A stretch of 64,000 nucleotides of DNA, taken from contig OX465103.1 of the NCBI GenBank assembly GCA_949987565.1, positions 15,571,280 to 15,635,279 on the forward strand. Direction: 5' to 3'. Position numbers and translations under genes: made by a program. The stretch comes from Luidia sarsii (lineage: Eukaryota > Echinodermata > Asteroidea > Paxillosida > Luidiidae). How positions within the stretch are numbered: the stretch's first letter is position 1; each line of letters starts with the position of its first letter. The notes under the pieces are model-generated. The model did no database searches. It was not told the DNA's origin and saw nothing but the letters and a program-made list of their open reading frames with translations. This document shows, piece after piece, positions 1 to 10,925 of the stretch.

Positions 1-599
1 GTACATGCAGTTACAGTACATGGACGACATATTACACAATCCTTACTTGAGTGTTTATTGAGAAATTAGCATTGTAAGTCATATCAATGCCACAACTTGA
101 TTGCTCTCCAAAAATTCAAATGTCAGGGATCAAATTTTGTGGAAAACAAAAACACCTGACACCGGGTCTAGTCACTGGAGATTCTTACTTGGCCTGTGGT
201 ACAGGTACAATGTACATGTACATTAGATTTCATCAAAATTGTTGTAACTTAAAACCAGTCACAAGACAATAAGCGAAGCATAGAAAACACAATTTAACCA
301 CCCTGGTTCAACTTACAATGGATTATCAATCGGAAGCTGAGATACAATGTGAAGTAAGGCTTTGTGAAATCCACCTTTAAACCACTGCAGATCCATTCTC
401 AAATTTAGTTTCACGCTTGGCAAGCTTAGTACATTTCCACACAACTCTTTGTTTCATTTCAGAACTGCATCTAGAACCTGGGCAAATTTTGCAAGGAATG
501 GCACAAATTCAGGAATTAAAGCTTGCAGTTATTTTAATCAACTGTAATATTTGAGTGCCATTTGTTCCTGAATTGCTTTCAGGAAAAAAAGCTCTAGAC
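1..599. other. single-copy flank with a family B end fragment
   Basis: No gene seen. Mostly ordinary AT-rich sequence with one small TACATG group near 210-225. Positions about 308-378 match the right end of the family B element (GTAAGGCTTTGTGAAATCC, compare 38290-38308), so this is a truncated copy lacking its left end. Confidence 0.5.
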
Positions 600-1029
600 A
601 GCCGGCCCAGTGTGGTCACACACTGCACAAGACCAACACTACAATTACACGACTAAATCCACGGTCTTGCGGATACTTTCGTCCCTCCCGAACGTGAATC
701 ATGATGCTGCTACATGTATACCGAAGGTTCATCGTGGGGCTAGGGTTGACGAATATGAGTACTTGCACGCTTGCACGCACGCTTTCCGTTTCAAGCCATG
801 CCTTTTCAAGCCACGCGCTTTTGTATACACCAACCATTCAATACACTCCACGCCTCAGACGCGCAAATGTCACTGCGATCATTCATTCACGGACATTTTC
901 CGATCCGATTTGATCCAGACTGAGGAGATTCCCTTCCGCACCACACCTAATGGTTCGCAGAGCACGACATTAAAACATTTGTTCCACCTCAATAAGGAAA
1001 AAATTGTCTCCATGTCACGGTTCGTGTAA
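600..1029. other. single-copy sequence, no supported gene
   Basis: A 139-codon frame is open on the plus strand at 610-1029, with overlapping open frames on the other strand. Its predicted protein is rich in His, Thr and Cys, matches no family I recognise and shows no obvious splice context, so I do not call a gene. Confidence 0.4.
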
Positions 1030-1182
1030 TGTACTGTACATGTACATGGCACATCCCTTAACCATTTAGCATGGTTCAAAGAACATTCAGAAGTGCACTG
1101 TGTACTCATGTACATGTACCTGTACATGTAAATGTACATGTTGTACATGTATAATGTACATGTACATGTACACGTACATTTC
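1030..1182. repeat. TACATG-type palindromic repeat cluster
   Basis: Interrupted runs of TACATG, with steps of 3 to 4 bases between successive TA dinucleotides. The unit is its own reverse complement after rotation, so both strands look alike and can fold on themselves. The overlapping minus-strand frame of Met-Tyr and Cys-Thr residues is a by-product. Confidence 0.9.
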
Positions 1183-1424
1183 TATTCAACAGGGCCGGGG
1201 CTAAGTTTGTTCATACGTGGTTCGCCATTATTTCTGACTAAAACCTTGACCAACGTCCATCTTTAACCACTTTGCGGGGGGACACTTTTCAGTGCCTGTG
1301 ACCAGCACTCTGGCTTTTTTGTTTAAATGTGCAAATTATAATTCTCGCTATTAGTATTAAAAAACAATCAGGAACAATAAATACCTGTGAAGTCAATCAA
1401 TAAGAGTAGACTATGTGTACATGT
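1183..1424. other. single-copy sequence
   Basis: Nothing recognisable beyond AT-rich sequence. No gene, RNA or repeat family was identified here. Confidence 0.4.
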
Positions 1425-1790
1425 ATGTGTACAAGCGAGTCAACCTGGCACAGATGTCTGTATGGCTTTTGTCACACAACGTACCGGTACATGTACTGTA
1501 CATGTACATGTGCGTACATGTATTTTTTTGTATGAAAACTGTAGTACAGTAGGCTGGTGAGAGTACAGTATTTTTTTCCTAAAGCAAAAGTGGTGCCCGG
1601 ATTCGGAGGACCAGGCGAATAACACCACCACCAGCCCACCAAATTCTGAGATCCCAGAACTAGGTTGAGAACAGTTCCAAGGGAGAGTCAAAGAACATGT
1701 ACTGTACACATGTACATGTACGCACGGGTTGTACATGTACAGTGTACATGTACATGTACAGGTACATGTCATGTACATGTAATATCACTG
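1425..1790. repeat. TACATG clusters around a dispersed repeat
   Basis: TACATG groups at about 1425-1520 and 1695-1785 flank a segment at about 1583-1650 that begins TGGTGCCCGGATTCGGAGGA. That segment resembles 63268-63335 near the other end of the window, including the CAAATTC that follows, so it is a dispersed repeat of unknown class. Confidence 0.7.
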
Positions 1791-1973
1791 CAGGGGATTC
1801 CAGGCAGTGTTACACAACATCTCGAGTTCAGTTCTCATTACCAATCCTACAGTATCTGTTCAAATCATATATTTTTCTTTTCAAATTTCAAATGCTGAGG
1901 TCAATTCACACAGTGTACTGGTACTGTAGTTTTAAGCGACATGACTTTTCAACAAGGGTGATTTCTTTCCTCT

Positions 1974-2010
1974 CAGTCTCTCTCTCTCTCAGTCTCTCTC
2001 TCTCTCTCTG
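1974..2010. repeat. CT microsatellite
   Basis: Short imperfect (CT)n tract broken by CAGT steps. Confidence 0.9.
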
Positions 2011-2329
2011 GATGTTTATCAGAGAATGAAACAAACAAGACATTTGAGCCGTGGCCTCTGCAGTGAATTAATCATTAGGACCGCCGCGGGTGCTGCAAAT
2101 GTCGGGGGCTACTTATGGAGCAAAGTCCGAGGACGAGCACTGACAGGAAGAGGACGGGTGGGGGTGGGAGGGTAGCACTGTGGTGTGGATTGCCCAGCCC
2201 CAACGGTTGTAAGAGTCGCGATGGCCACAAACAAGCGGGTTCTAGACTGCACCAGGAGACTCAAACACAGCCTGCACTCCCTCTCCCCTACCTCCCTGTA
2301 ACTTGGGCCATCCTTAACCAAATGCCCCC

Positions 2330-2333
<4 letters not shown>
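2011..2333. other. single-copy GC-richer sequence
   Basis: No gene seen. Overlapping frames on both strands are open but show no domain. Confidence 0.4.
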
Positions 2334-2362
<29 letters not shown>

Positions 2363-2373
2363 GGGGGGGGGGG
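2334..2373. repeat. poly-T to poly-G junction
   Basis: A run of more than 20 T is followed directly by about 12 G. Similar T-to-G (or C-to-A on the other strand) junctions recur in the window at about 6247, 12988, 13341, 16662, 43037, 50227 and 56382. Confidence 0.9.
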
Positions 2374-2700
2374 GTATGGTCCTCATATTTTACTGCTTGT
2401 GGGGGGATGGGAAGGATGATGGGGGGATGGAAAACCCTCTGTCATGCACGCTATTAAAAACCATTGGCCATTTCCTCTATCGATCCCAGGCCTCCCCTTC
2501 GCACTGTGTCAATGCATTAATGCGTCCCGCTGCCAAAGTCAAGTCAGAGACGGTAAGCAGGCTTCAATTTATGATCCGATGCCATCGGGGGGGGGGGAGA
2601 GGAGAAGGGGGAGGGGGCCTCCCCAAGAGACTGAGACATTGCCTTGGTTAGCCAATATGTATGTCTGATTTTTATGTGTACATTGTAGCGTGGAATTAGC
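2374..2700. other. single-copy block with G-rich patches
   Basis: Positions about 2440-2580 are complex sequence without obvious repeats and could be a small conserved non-coding element. G-rich patches lie on both sides (about 2400-2430 and 2588-2620). No splice-bounded exon was recognised. Confidence 0.3.
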
Positions 2701-2703
2701 CTA

Positions 2704-3035
2704 CAAAATGTATACATGTACAGTGTACATTGTACATGTACATGTACCGGTATATACACATGTACATGTACACGTACATGTACATCATGTACCTGTGTAA
2801 GTGTACTACTGTACATAATATACATTAAACATGTACACGTACATGTACATGTACACTGTACACAACACAATGTACATGTACCGGTACATGTACATGTACA
2901 TGTGTATCATGTACACGTACATGTGTACATGTACAAATGTACATGTACATGTACCGGTACATGTACATTGTGTATATATGTACTTATATACATGTACATG
3001 TACTTGTACATGTACATTATGTACATATACCTAAC
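2704..3035. repeat. long TACATG/TACCGGTA cluster
   Basis: About 330 bases made almost entirely of TACATG steps, with TACCGGTA at about 2744, 2879 and 2951 and occasional TACGTA and TACTGTA variants. All variants keep the TA steps and local palindromic symmetry. Confidence 0.95.
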
Positions 3036-3231
3036 AAGACAGGATGTTTACTTGGAAGAGGGATACAGGCAAATCCTTGGGCCCAAATGCCTTGGCAGAA
3101 AGCATTCTGCTAGGACTGGTAACATCAGGCCACCTTCCTTGAATCTGCTATGAGACATTCACACAACATTTAGGCACTGTGAGCAATGGACAGGAGGGAA
3201 TAAGCTCACAAGGAAAAGACTGCCCAGAGAA
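3036..3231. other. single-copy spacer
   Basis: About 200 bases of complex sequence between a TACATG cluster and a purine tract. No gene seen. Confidence 0.4.
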
Positions 3232-3612
3232 GGAGGAGGAGGAGGAGGAGGAGGATGACAACGAAGAGGAGGAGGAGGAGACAGAGAAGGACGAGGGAGG
3301 ATGAGGGAGGACGAGGAAGAGGAAGAAGAGAAAGAGGAGGAGAGAGGAGGAGAAGGAGGAGGGAGGAGGAGAAGGAGGAGGGAGGAGGAGGAGGAGGGAG
3401 GAGGAGAAGGAGGAGGGAGGAGGAGAAGGAGGAGGAAGGAGGAGGAGGAGGGAGGAGGAGAAGGAGGAGGGAGGAGGAGAAGGAGGAGGAGGGAGGAGAA
3501 GGAGGAGGGAGGAGGAAAAGGAGGAGGGAGGAGGAGAAGGAGGAGGGAGGAGGAGAAGGAGGAGGGAGGGGGAGGAGCAGGAGCAGGAAGAGGACAATGA
3601 GGAGGAGGACGA
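3232..3612. repeat. GGA/GAA polypurine minisatellite
   Basis: About 380 bases almost wholly purine on the plus strand, built of GGAGGA and GGAGAAGGAGGAGG modules. Overlapping frames of poly-Glu/Arg (plus) and poly-Ser/Leu/Pro (minus) are artefacts of the repeat. Such mirror-rich purine tracts can form triplex DNA. Confidence 0.95.
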
Positions 3613-4284
3613 AGAAGAGGTGGATATACAGCCTTGATGTATCAGCAATACTACAGTACACATGATGTGTACATGTATATATGTTCTATAACTCAGGGTT
3701 TCCCTGGACCTTGAAACGTTGGCAACTGAATAACATCCTTTGGTTGTGTACTGTGGATGGGTCACAGATTGGATAGAGAATGAGTCTAAAGCACCGTATT
3801 ATGTGCATGTAGAAATATCAGGAAAGAAATCCTTGGCACATCAATTTGCCCATGCCACACTGGTTCTTGCACGATTTTTTAGTGACCCCTGGCAACAAAG
3901 ACCTGAGGTGGCCCCTAGTAGTACATGTAGTTAGGCGGGCAACCTCGCAGCTTCAATATGCAGGGGGAAAACCCCATCCATGCTATATGTTCCACTACTA
4001 ATGTACACTGGCAAAATTAGGAGAGGGAGGTGGAGGAGGAGGGTAGCCAAAACATTGATTTCTTCCCAGGCCGGGTCGCTGCAGAGTGCACACGGACTAA
4101 ACTACCGCACCCTACATGCACAGCGCCTCATGACTTACTGCATAATGCGCGTGCGAACATTAGATATCATCATTATCAGCAGCAGCAGTACCAGTAGCAG
4201 TAACACAGAGACCGGGCAAAAATCAACCCAACCCCACCCCCTCCCGAAATTTGATTAGGACATTATAGATCATCAATATACTCT
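3613..4284. other. single-copy sequence
   Basis: No gene seen. Contains a short AGC/AGT trinucleotide patch near 4178-4203 and otherwise complex sequence. Confidence 0.4.
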
Positions 4285-4553
4285 ACATGTACCTCTGTTT
4301 TCTTGTTTCTTCTTCTTGTTTAATTCTTGAGAGGAGAGTTGGTGTTAAGAAGAGAAGCTGCATGTCCATGTACAGTACATTCAGTCAGTGGGGTTATGGT
4401 TGTAATCTCCTTGGTACATGTACATGTACGTACCGGTACAATGTACAGTGTACATGTACCAAGCGCAAACAACTGAAGGAGTTTGGTAGACTGCACAGGT
4501 GCTTGTACTGTCACAAACTTCTCACTAACTAAAATGACCCGCAATACATGAAT
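4285..4553. repeat. short TACATG group and family A shoulder
   Basis: TACATG and TACCGGTA steps at about 4410-4460. From about 4508 the sequence resembles the left shoulder of family A copies at 32460-32510 and 33670-33735 (CAAACT, then ACTGACT-like and AAATGACC-like words). Confidence 0.5.
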
Positions 4554-4672
4554 CTCAAAAGTTAGAGGGCCTGACGTTTCGATCCAAGCAGGACCTTTCT
4601 CAAAGGCCTTTTGCCTTTGAGGAAGGTTCTGCTACATGTAGGATCAAAACGTCAGGCCCTTTAACTTTTGAG
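4554..4672. mobile_element. family A foldback element
   Basis: The two arms are inverted copies joined by a short loop. Both carry the core GGGCCTGACGTTTCGATCC and a GCAGGACC-like motif. The right arm has TACATGTA where the family core has a plain TA (4633-4640), while the left arm has AA at that site. It has no coding capacity, so it is a non-autonomous foldback or MITE-like repeat. Related copies lie at about 22155, 32511, 33664, 34890, 35455, 46380 and 52378. Confidence 0.85.
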
Positions 4673-4762
4673 GTACTGTACATGTGTACATGTACTGTGC
4701 ATGTACATGTACATGTACATGTACATGTACATGTACATGTACATGTACATGTACATGTACGA
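4673..4762. repeat. perfect TACATG array
   Basis: About ten uninterrupted TACATG units at roughly 4699-4760, directly abutting the end of a family A foldback element. Confidence 0.95.
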
Positions 4763-5194
4763 GAATCAGACTACAGCGGTGTGCTTCCAGGGTAAGGATC
4801 CATGCTATCAGTCACTGCTCTCGCACGACCCAATCAGTGCAGTCACCATCTCCCTTTCGCACACACACACACACAAAATGAAATTGATATTACACCATGT
4901 ACCGTTACGCCCCTCACAATTTCTTGTTCCCAAATTGAGTGCTTTGTCCATTGTTGGTGGGTTTGGTTTTTTTTCTTCTTCCCTATTTCTAGGGCATCCG
5001 TCGGCGGTTTCTGTTAACAAATGGTTTTGGTCTTGGCAATATTGCTGTGCTTTTTGTGAGACGCGGAAATTACACTGCTATTGGACGGTGCCCTGCCATT
5101 GTGAGCCAAAGGCCGCCAAATTAACATGCATCTCTCACAGGCAGCGCAACGACAACAAAAAGAGAAGCACAATGCTTTCTGTACTGCAACAATG
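4763..5194. other. single-copy sequence
   Basis: No gene seen. Includes a short (CA)n tract at 4860-4876. Confidence 0.4.
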
Positions 5195-5862
5195 ACACGT
5201 ACACACTGTTCATGTACATGTACACACACTACGGTACATGTATGCTACACTGTATGTATTTACGCTGGACGAATAATTTGGACAGTGGTCTAGCAGAGAA
5301 TGAGATTGCATAAATCACACAGATGGGGTTATTTGGAGAAATTTATATACAAAACTGGTGCTTACATTTACATGTACATGTATGTACATGTACATGTACA
5401 TGTGTACTTCCTTAAATCACATAATGTACATGTAGGCTACATGTACATGTACAATGTAGGTACACTATACATGTACCGTAGTTTCCAAGGGGGAAATTCC
5501 AGGCCTGTAAAGTGTAATATAAAAACATGTAACAGGTACATACATGTACATGTGTACATGTACAACATGTACATGTACCGGTAAATGTAGTTATCATGTA
5601 CATGTACATGTACATAATTACATGAATGTACCGGTATGCTGTTTCCGCAAAATGTGCATGTACAGGTACCGGGTACATGTACTGTGTGTACTACAGTGTA
5701 GTATACAATACATGTACATGTACCGGTACATGTACGGTACCGATACATGTACATGTACATTGTACTGTTCAGTGTACACTTGTAAAAACAAAGTAAAATA
5801 CATGGCATTTGTACATGTACATGTATATACCGGTACACAGTACACACTGATAGCAAAGCACT
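5195..5862. repeat. dispersed TACATG cluster
   Basis: Multiple TACATG groups with TACCGGTA at about 5577, 5627, 5720 and 5828, separated by short single-copy pieces. Open frames on both strands here are repeat artefacts. Confidence 0.9.
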
Positions 5863-7195
5863 CCTGTCTGTTTAACTAGCCAAGTTATCTGATTTCTTTG
5901 TCATCCCAGTGACAGAATACTGGAAAAACAAAGTGGAGTGGGATCCAAAATAAATACAGCGTTGTTAGAAAACACTAAAAAAATACATGCTACGTACATA
6001 TGCGAAATCACACGTCGAATCTCGCTTGGACAACCCTCACCCAAAGGGGCCCACATAGAAACTGCTGCCGGCAATTTGTCGATATATACATATATACGCC
6101 GCACGTCTCGCGCATTGAGCAGCGAGTCCTGTTACAAATGCGGAGCAAATTCCACATGAATGAGTGCGGAGGAAGGGAGGGAGGGAGGGGAGGAGGGATT
6201 GAATTGCTCGTGCCCTTCCTGTCCCGCGAGGCGCCAATCCGTAGACTTTTTTTGGGGGGGGGAGGGGAAGGGGAAAGGTCGGACACATTAAAAAGAGATA
6301 CATATAATATATATATTTGGTGTGTCGTGAATATTTGAAGACCGTGTCACCCCTTTCCGATAATGAAGCCCAAATGGCACATTCATCAAGTGCATGTACT
6401 TGAATGAGTGCCAGGCAAGGCTACAGTGATAGTCCATTACCAGTGGACTTCCCAAATTGCTTTTGAGTCTAATAACAACTGCACTGGAGAGTCGGGGGCT
6501 CGTCAATTCTTTCGTCTGCTATCCAATCAGCCTCCCCACCCCCCTCTTCCTCCTCCTCCTCCTCCCCCTACCCACCTCTCCTGGCGTGCAGCGAGTCGCG
6601 GGAGCCTCGGCCTTCTCTGCACGGACTGGAGAGAATGTCGATCGGGCGGGCGAGCAGGCGGGCAGGCGGAATCCGAGCCTATTGAAATGAGCGCATACCA
6701 AGAGGCATACACCCACCCAACCGCACACACCCACACACACACAACACCGATGGTGCACGCGATGCGACGAGAATTCCTCCGTGGGAGATAGACGAGACAC
6801 GGTGGATATCTTCCCTCCCTCCCTCCCCCCTCTGACCCCCCCCCCCTTCCTCCCTACTCCCACACAACTACAGTAGTAGCACGGGCCTCCGTTTAATCAG
6901 AACTGGCGTGACCTGGTCAAGCTGATTAGCTATGCAAGTCTGCCGGGGCTTGGAAGATGAGACTGGAATATTGGAACAAGCCCTGCCGAGCTTTGCCGCT
7001 CTCTGCCAGTCGGATAGCCGCGCACTGCATGGGCAGGGATTGGGGAATTGCCTTCACCTGCTATGGAAATCAATTGGCTTTTCGGCAAAGGCCTGCCCCT
7101 CCCTGCCCTGCACACACACCCCCTCCACCCGCTACCCAACCCCCTAGCGCTCTTCCCCTTGTACAGTATTCTGGCCTCAGTGCGCCCCTTACTAC
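5863..7195. other. single-copy GC-richer region
   Basis: No gene supported. Holds a GGGA purine patch (6168-6197), a T-to-G run (6247-6262), a pyrimidine patch (6535-6575), CA-rich repeats (6710-6745) and CT/C-rich sequence (6808-6850). Overlapping frames such as 6408-6791 run through low-complexity Pro/Arg sequence. Confidence 0.4.
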
Positions 7196-7289
7196 ATGTA
7201 CATGTATCACTTGGATAAAATTTGCTTTGGGTCGGGACTGAAAATGCAAATACTGCCAATGAATAATGGCCGCTGTACAACCTGTAATG

Positions 7290-8060
7290 CGACGTGGAGT
7301 ATTGGCTCCAATACACTTGTAATAAGACATGGATATTGGCCCTGGTGCACCTGTAATACATGTACATGTACATGTGTATACATGTACGTGGACATGTACA
7401 TGTACATGTGTATACATGTACGTGGACATGTACATATTGGCCCCAATAAAATGACATGCATATTAGGGCCAATATTATTTCATATTGGCATTGACACACT
7501 TGTAATACATGCACATATCGGCCACGATATGATGGATTATTGGCCTTGATACACCTATAATATGACATGCATATTGGCCCCAATATGATTGAATATTGGC
7601 CTTGATACATCAGATACACCTGTAATATGACATACATATTGGCCCAATATGATTGAATATTGGCCTTGATACACCTGTAATATGACATACATATCGGCCC
7701 AATATGATTGAATATTGGCCTTGATACAGGTCTGTAATATGACATGCATACATATTGGCCCCAATATGATTGAATATCGGCCTTGATACACTTGTAACAC
7801 ATGCACATATCGGCCCCGATATAATGGATTATTTGCCTTGATACACCTGTAATATGACATGCATATTGGCCCCAATATGATTGAATATTGGCCTTGATAC
7901 ATGTACACCTGTAATATGACATGCATATGGCCCCAATATAATTAAATATTGGCCTTGATACACCTGTAATTATGACATACATGTGTACATATGTTTAGAT
8001 GTACACATGTACATACACATGTACACATGTGTATGTACCAGACCAGTACAATGTACATGT
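7290..8060. repeat. 57-bp-class minisatellite
   Basis: Tandem repeat of about 57 to 64 bases whose unit reads CCTTGATACACCTGTAATA, then ATGACATGCATATTGGCCCC, then an AATATGATTGAATATTGG-like segment. The GGCC parts make each unit partly palindromic. Several units carry extra TACATG material at TA steps, for example at 7897-7905. The 350-codon minus-strand frame across it is a repeat artefact. Confidence 0.9.
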
Positions 8061-8452
8061 ACACATCGGCCTCAATGTGATTAAATATTGGCCTTGATAC
8101 ATGTAACATGACATGAATATTGGCCACAGTACACCTGTAATATTACATGAATATTAGCCATGGTACACCTGTAATATACATACATGTGTACATGTACCAT
8201 GCCTATTGGCCTTGATACACCTGTAATTATGTGACAGGAATATTGGCCACAGTACACCTGTAACATGACATGAATAATAGCCATGGTACACCTGTAATAT
8301 TCCATGAATATTAGCCATGGTACACCTGTAATATTACATGAATATCAGCCATGGTACACCTGTAATATTCCATGAATATTAGGCATGTTACACCTGTAAT
8401 ATTCCATGAATATTAGCCAGGGTACACCTGTAATATTCCATGAAGATTGGCC
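8061..8452. repeat. 34-bp minisatellite derived from the preceding array
   Basis: The array changes to shorter units, near-exact at 34 bases at 8285, 8319, 8353, 8387 and 8421, each with GGTACACCTGTAATATTCC and an ATGAATATTAGCCAT-like half. The two unit types share TACACCTGTAATAT, so one probably arose from the other by internal deletion. Confidence 0.85.
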
Positions 8453-9061
8453 TTGGTAGTTGGTACACAAACAATATTCCAAGAATACACCCTGTATATT
8501 GCCCACAGCACAGTGAGCACACCTGAGATCATATCATCATATGGCATGAATAGGCCTATCAGTCTTAATGTCACGTAAATATTGGCACTGCCATGATACA
8601 TGTACATGTACACGTAGGCCTACTGTACTACGTGTACGTGTACATGTACCATCTAAATATTTGGACACTGTCAAAATTACTGTACATGTACATGTATACA
8701 CGGTACCAATGTACAAAAATAAAATGACTCGGGGGGAGGGGGAGGGGGGATTGAATGGCCTAGATAGTAATGTATGTACATGTATCACATTGATATTCGC
8801 TGTACCGTACAGTACTTGTACAGTACATGTACAGTATGCACATGAATATGAATATAATATGTAAGACTGATATGATGTACATGTAGGCCCTACTGAAACA
8901 CAAATATTCACCCACATTGACTTCTCTAGGGCTGTAATACGGTACATGTACATGTACAATGTACCGGTATAATGTGTAAATATTTGAATCAAAGAAATTA
9001 ACGAAAAAATGACTGAGATACATACACGTGTACATGTGTGTATTATAAACAATTTTTTGAA
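8453..9061. repeat. TACATG clusters with single-copy spacers
   Basis: TACATG and related steps at about 8597-8655, 8680-8705, 8775-8840 and 8940-8970. A G-rich patch lies at 8731-8752. No gene seen. Confidence 0.8.
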
Positions 9062-9154
9062 AAATGGCAAAGAAAACTTTGACTGGGACTTCAACCAGAG
9101 ACCTCGTTATTTTGAATACCAGTGTTCTATACTGAGCTATCCAGCCCTTAGCCT
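9062..9154 (-). mobile_element. tRNA-derived SINE-like copy (family S1)
   Basis: Read on the minus strand: GGCTGGATAGCTCAGTATAG (A-box region, about 9134-9153), a B-box-like GGTTGAAGTCCC, then a CAAAGTTTTCTTTGCC tail. The same order of motifs occurs at 24734-24850 and 21478-21555. A real tRNA would need a closed acceptor stem, which I do not see. Confidence 0.75.
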
Positions 9155-9879
9155 TCCCGTAGATGGTAGCCTTCCCAAATGGTCGGCTAGTCTTTGCCGG
9201 GGATGGGGTTGCAACTAACATTTCACGGAATGTCTGATACAGTACCATCACAAACGTCCCGATGAGTAAGTCATTTCTCACATTTGGAATGTCCGGAAAT
9301 TGGGCACTTTGCAAATGGTGTAGACTCGCTTAAAAAGCATCCAATGTTAACCACTATTGATTGCTAATTCATATGTGTCAAAGTCATTCTCTACATGTGC
9401 TATAAGTACAGTGCTGTAGACATGGTAAACTCATTCCCATACACAATTTGTGCCCAAGGAAGCAACAAGCCAACATGACCCCAACATTCACTGGACTTTT
9501 TGAACGGAGATGGTGAGTGGTTAAATGTCAAATGGTTAAATCTTAACCATCGTTCCCACTTGGACTTTTTGAGTCGGTCAATTTGACCCGAGAGTCCGAG
9601 ATGGTGGTTAAAGTAACCAAGCTGCCAATACGTTGTGCGTGACTTTTGAGATCGCAAAATGACATTGATAGCACGCGAGGAAAAGGACGCTTACTTTATG
9701 ACATTCAACCATGGCAGGTACATGTAATTGCAGTGTGGGCAACAAGACCCTCCCCAAAAAACAGAAGGGGAAAAAGCAGCGGAATTGAAGCAACGGAGAC
9801 ACTTGTGGCTTGCTACAGATCTACATGTAGGGCGAAATGAAACACCTGATACATGCCAATCGTCAGCAACACATACTTG
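9155..9879. other. single-copy sequence with possible family C relative
   Basis: Positions about 9488-9615 include CACTGGACTTTTTGAA and CACTTGGACTTTTTGAG with TTAACC words between them, resembling the ends and interior of the family C element at 10111-10299. No gene seen. Confidence 0.35.
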
Positions 9880-10030
9880 TACATGTACATTTACTGTACA
9901 TGTATGTGTACATGTACACATGTACATGTACTACATGTACATGTAGTACAGTACGGTAAAATGTACATGTACAATGTACGTGTACAGTCGGTACATGTAC
10001 ATGTACAAATGTACATGTACATGTAGGTCA
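9880..10030. repeat. TACATG cluster
   Basis: Dense TACATG steps with TACTGTA and TACGTG variants. Confidence 0.9.
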
Positions 10031-10110
10031 ATTTGGTCAGTGTATCTATAGCACATGTGTGTTGTCATAGGCCATTTTGTTATGTTACCAAGTTGCATTT
10101 TACCGAATGT

Positions 10111-10299
10111 TGCATTTCCACTGGACTAATCGGCTCGGTTAAACTTCTACATGTTTACTGGGCAGAGGTTGGCCGGTAAAGGTAACCGTTCGGCTCGGTT
10201 AAAGTAACCGAGTAAAAAGTTTACTGGGCAGTTTCCATTGGACTTAAAATGGGAAGAGTAATTATCATCTCGGTTACTTTAAAGTCCAGTGGAAATGCA
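10111..10299. mobile_element. family C MITE-like element
   Basis: Inverted ends TGCATTTCCACTGGACT (left, 10111-10127) and their exact complement (right, 10283-10299) bound a 189-bp insert that repeats the words CTCGGTTA and TTTACTGGGCAG. It has no coding capacity. Target-site duplications are not evident, so the superfamily is unassigned. Confidence 0.75.
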
Positions 10300-10789
10300 G
10301 CTTTATTTAGGACGCAAGACTCCAGGGACACCCTGATGTACATGTACACAAACTGTACATGTATACACATGTATGTACGGTAACTGTACTGTAATGCAGT
10401 GTCACCACAAATTTTTCAAAACCTTCAATTCCAATTGTACTAAAAAAATACAAGCAGGTCGTTCACAAATACATTGTACGCCTGTCAGAGTTTTCCCGCT
10501 TTTTTGAGTGATGACAGATGGTCAACTTCACCGCCTTGTGAAAAAAACCTCTGACAATGTACAGTACATGTACTGCTTTTTTTTTTTCCAGACATGTTAA
10601 AACAAAAAAAGAATGGGTGAGTGTGCAGAATTCTCCCCAATCAGTATCAGTTCCATGATAGTGTAGGGAGACTGGGAGAGTAATGGTCGTCTTGCTCCTG
10701 GACTCCACTGCACGCTACCTAGCTAAACACAAGCACTGACAGCATGTGCTGTGGAAGTGCCAGCCTAACACCATCCATTTCATCCAAAA
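10300..10789. other. single-copy sequence
   Basis: No gene seen. Includes a small TACATG group at 10337-10375 and a poly-T run near 10578. Confidence 0.4.
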
Positions 10790-10925
10790 GTACAATGTAC
10801 ATGTGCACGTACAGCTGTACAAGTACAACATGTACATGTACATGTACATGTACATGTGTGTACATGTACATGTACATGTACAAGTACAACATGTACACAC
10901 AGTACATACAGTACTTACTGTACTG
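10790..10925. repeat. TACATG cluster
   Basis: Near-continuous TACATG steps with AAGTAC and CTGTAC variants. Confidence 0.9.

Noticed and set aside
4699..4762. TACATG arrays as telomeric or centromeric satellite
   Set aside because: Runs are short, dispersed and interleaved with many other repeats, unlike long homogeneous centromeric or telomeric arrays.
6930..7982. 350-codon minus-strand open frame
   Set aside because: Runs through the 57-base minisatellite. Its repeated peptide mirrors the DNA period, and the upstream part has no domain.
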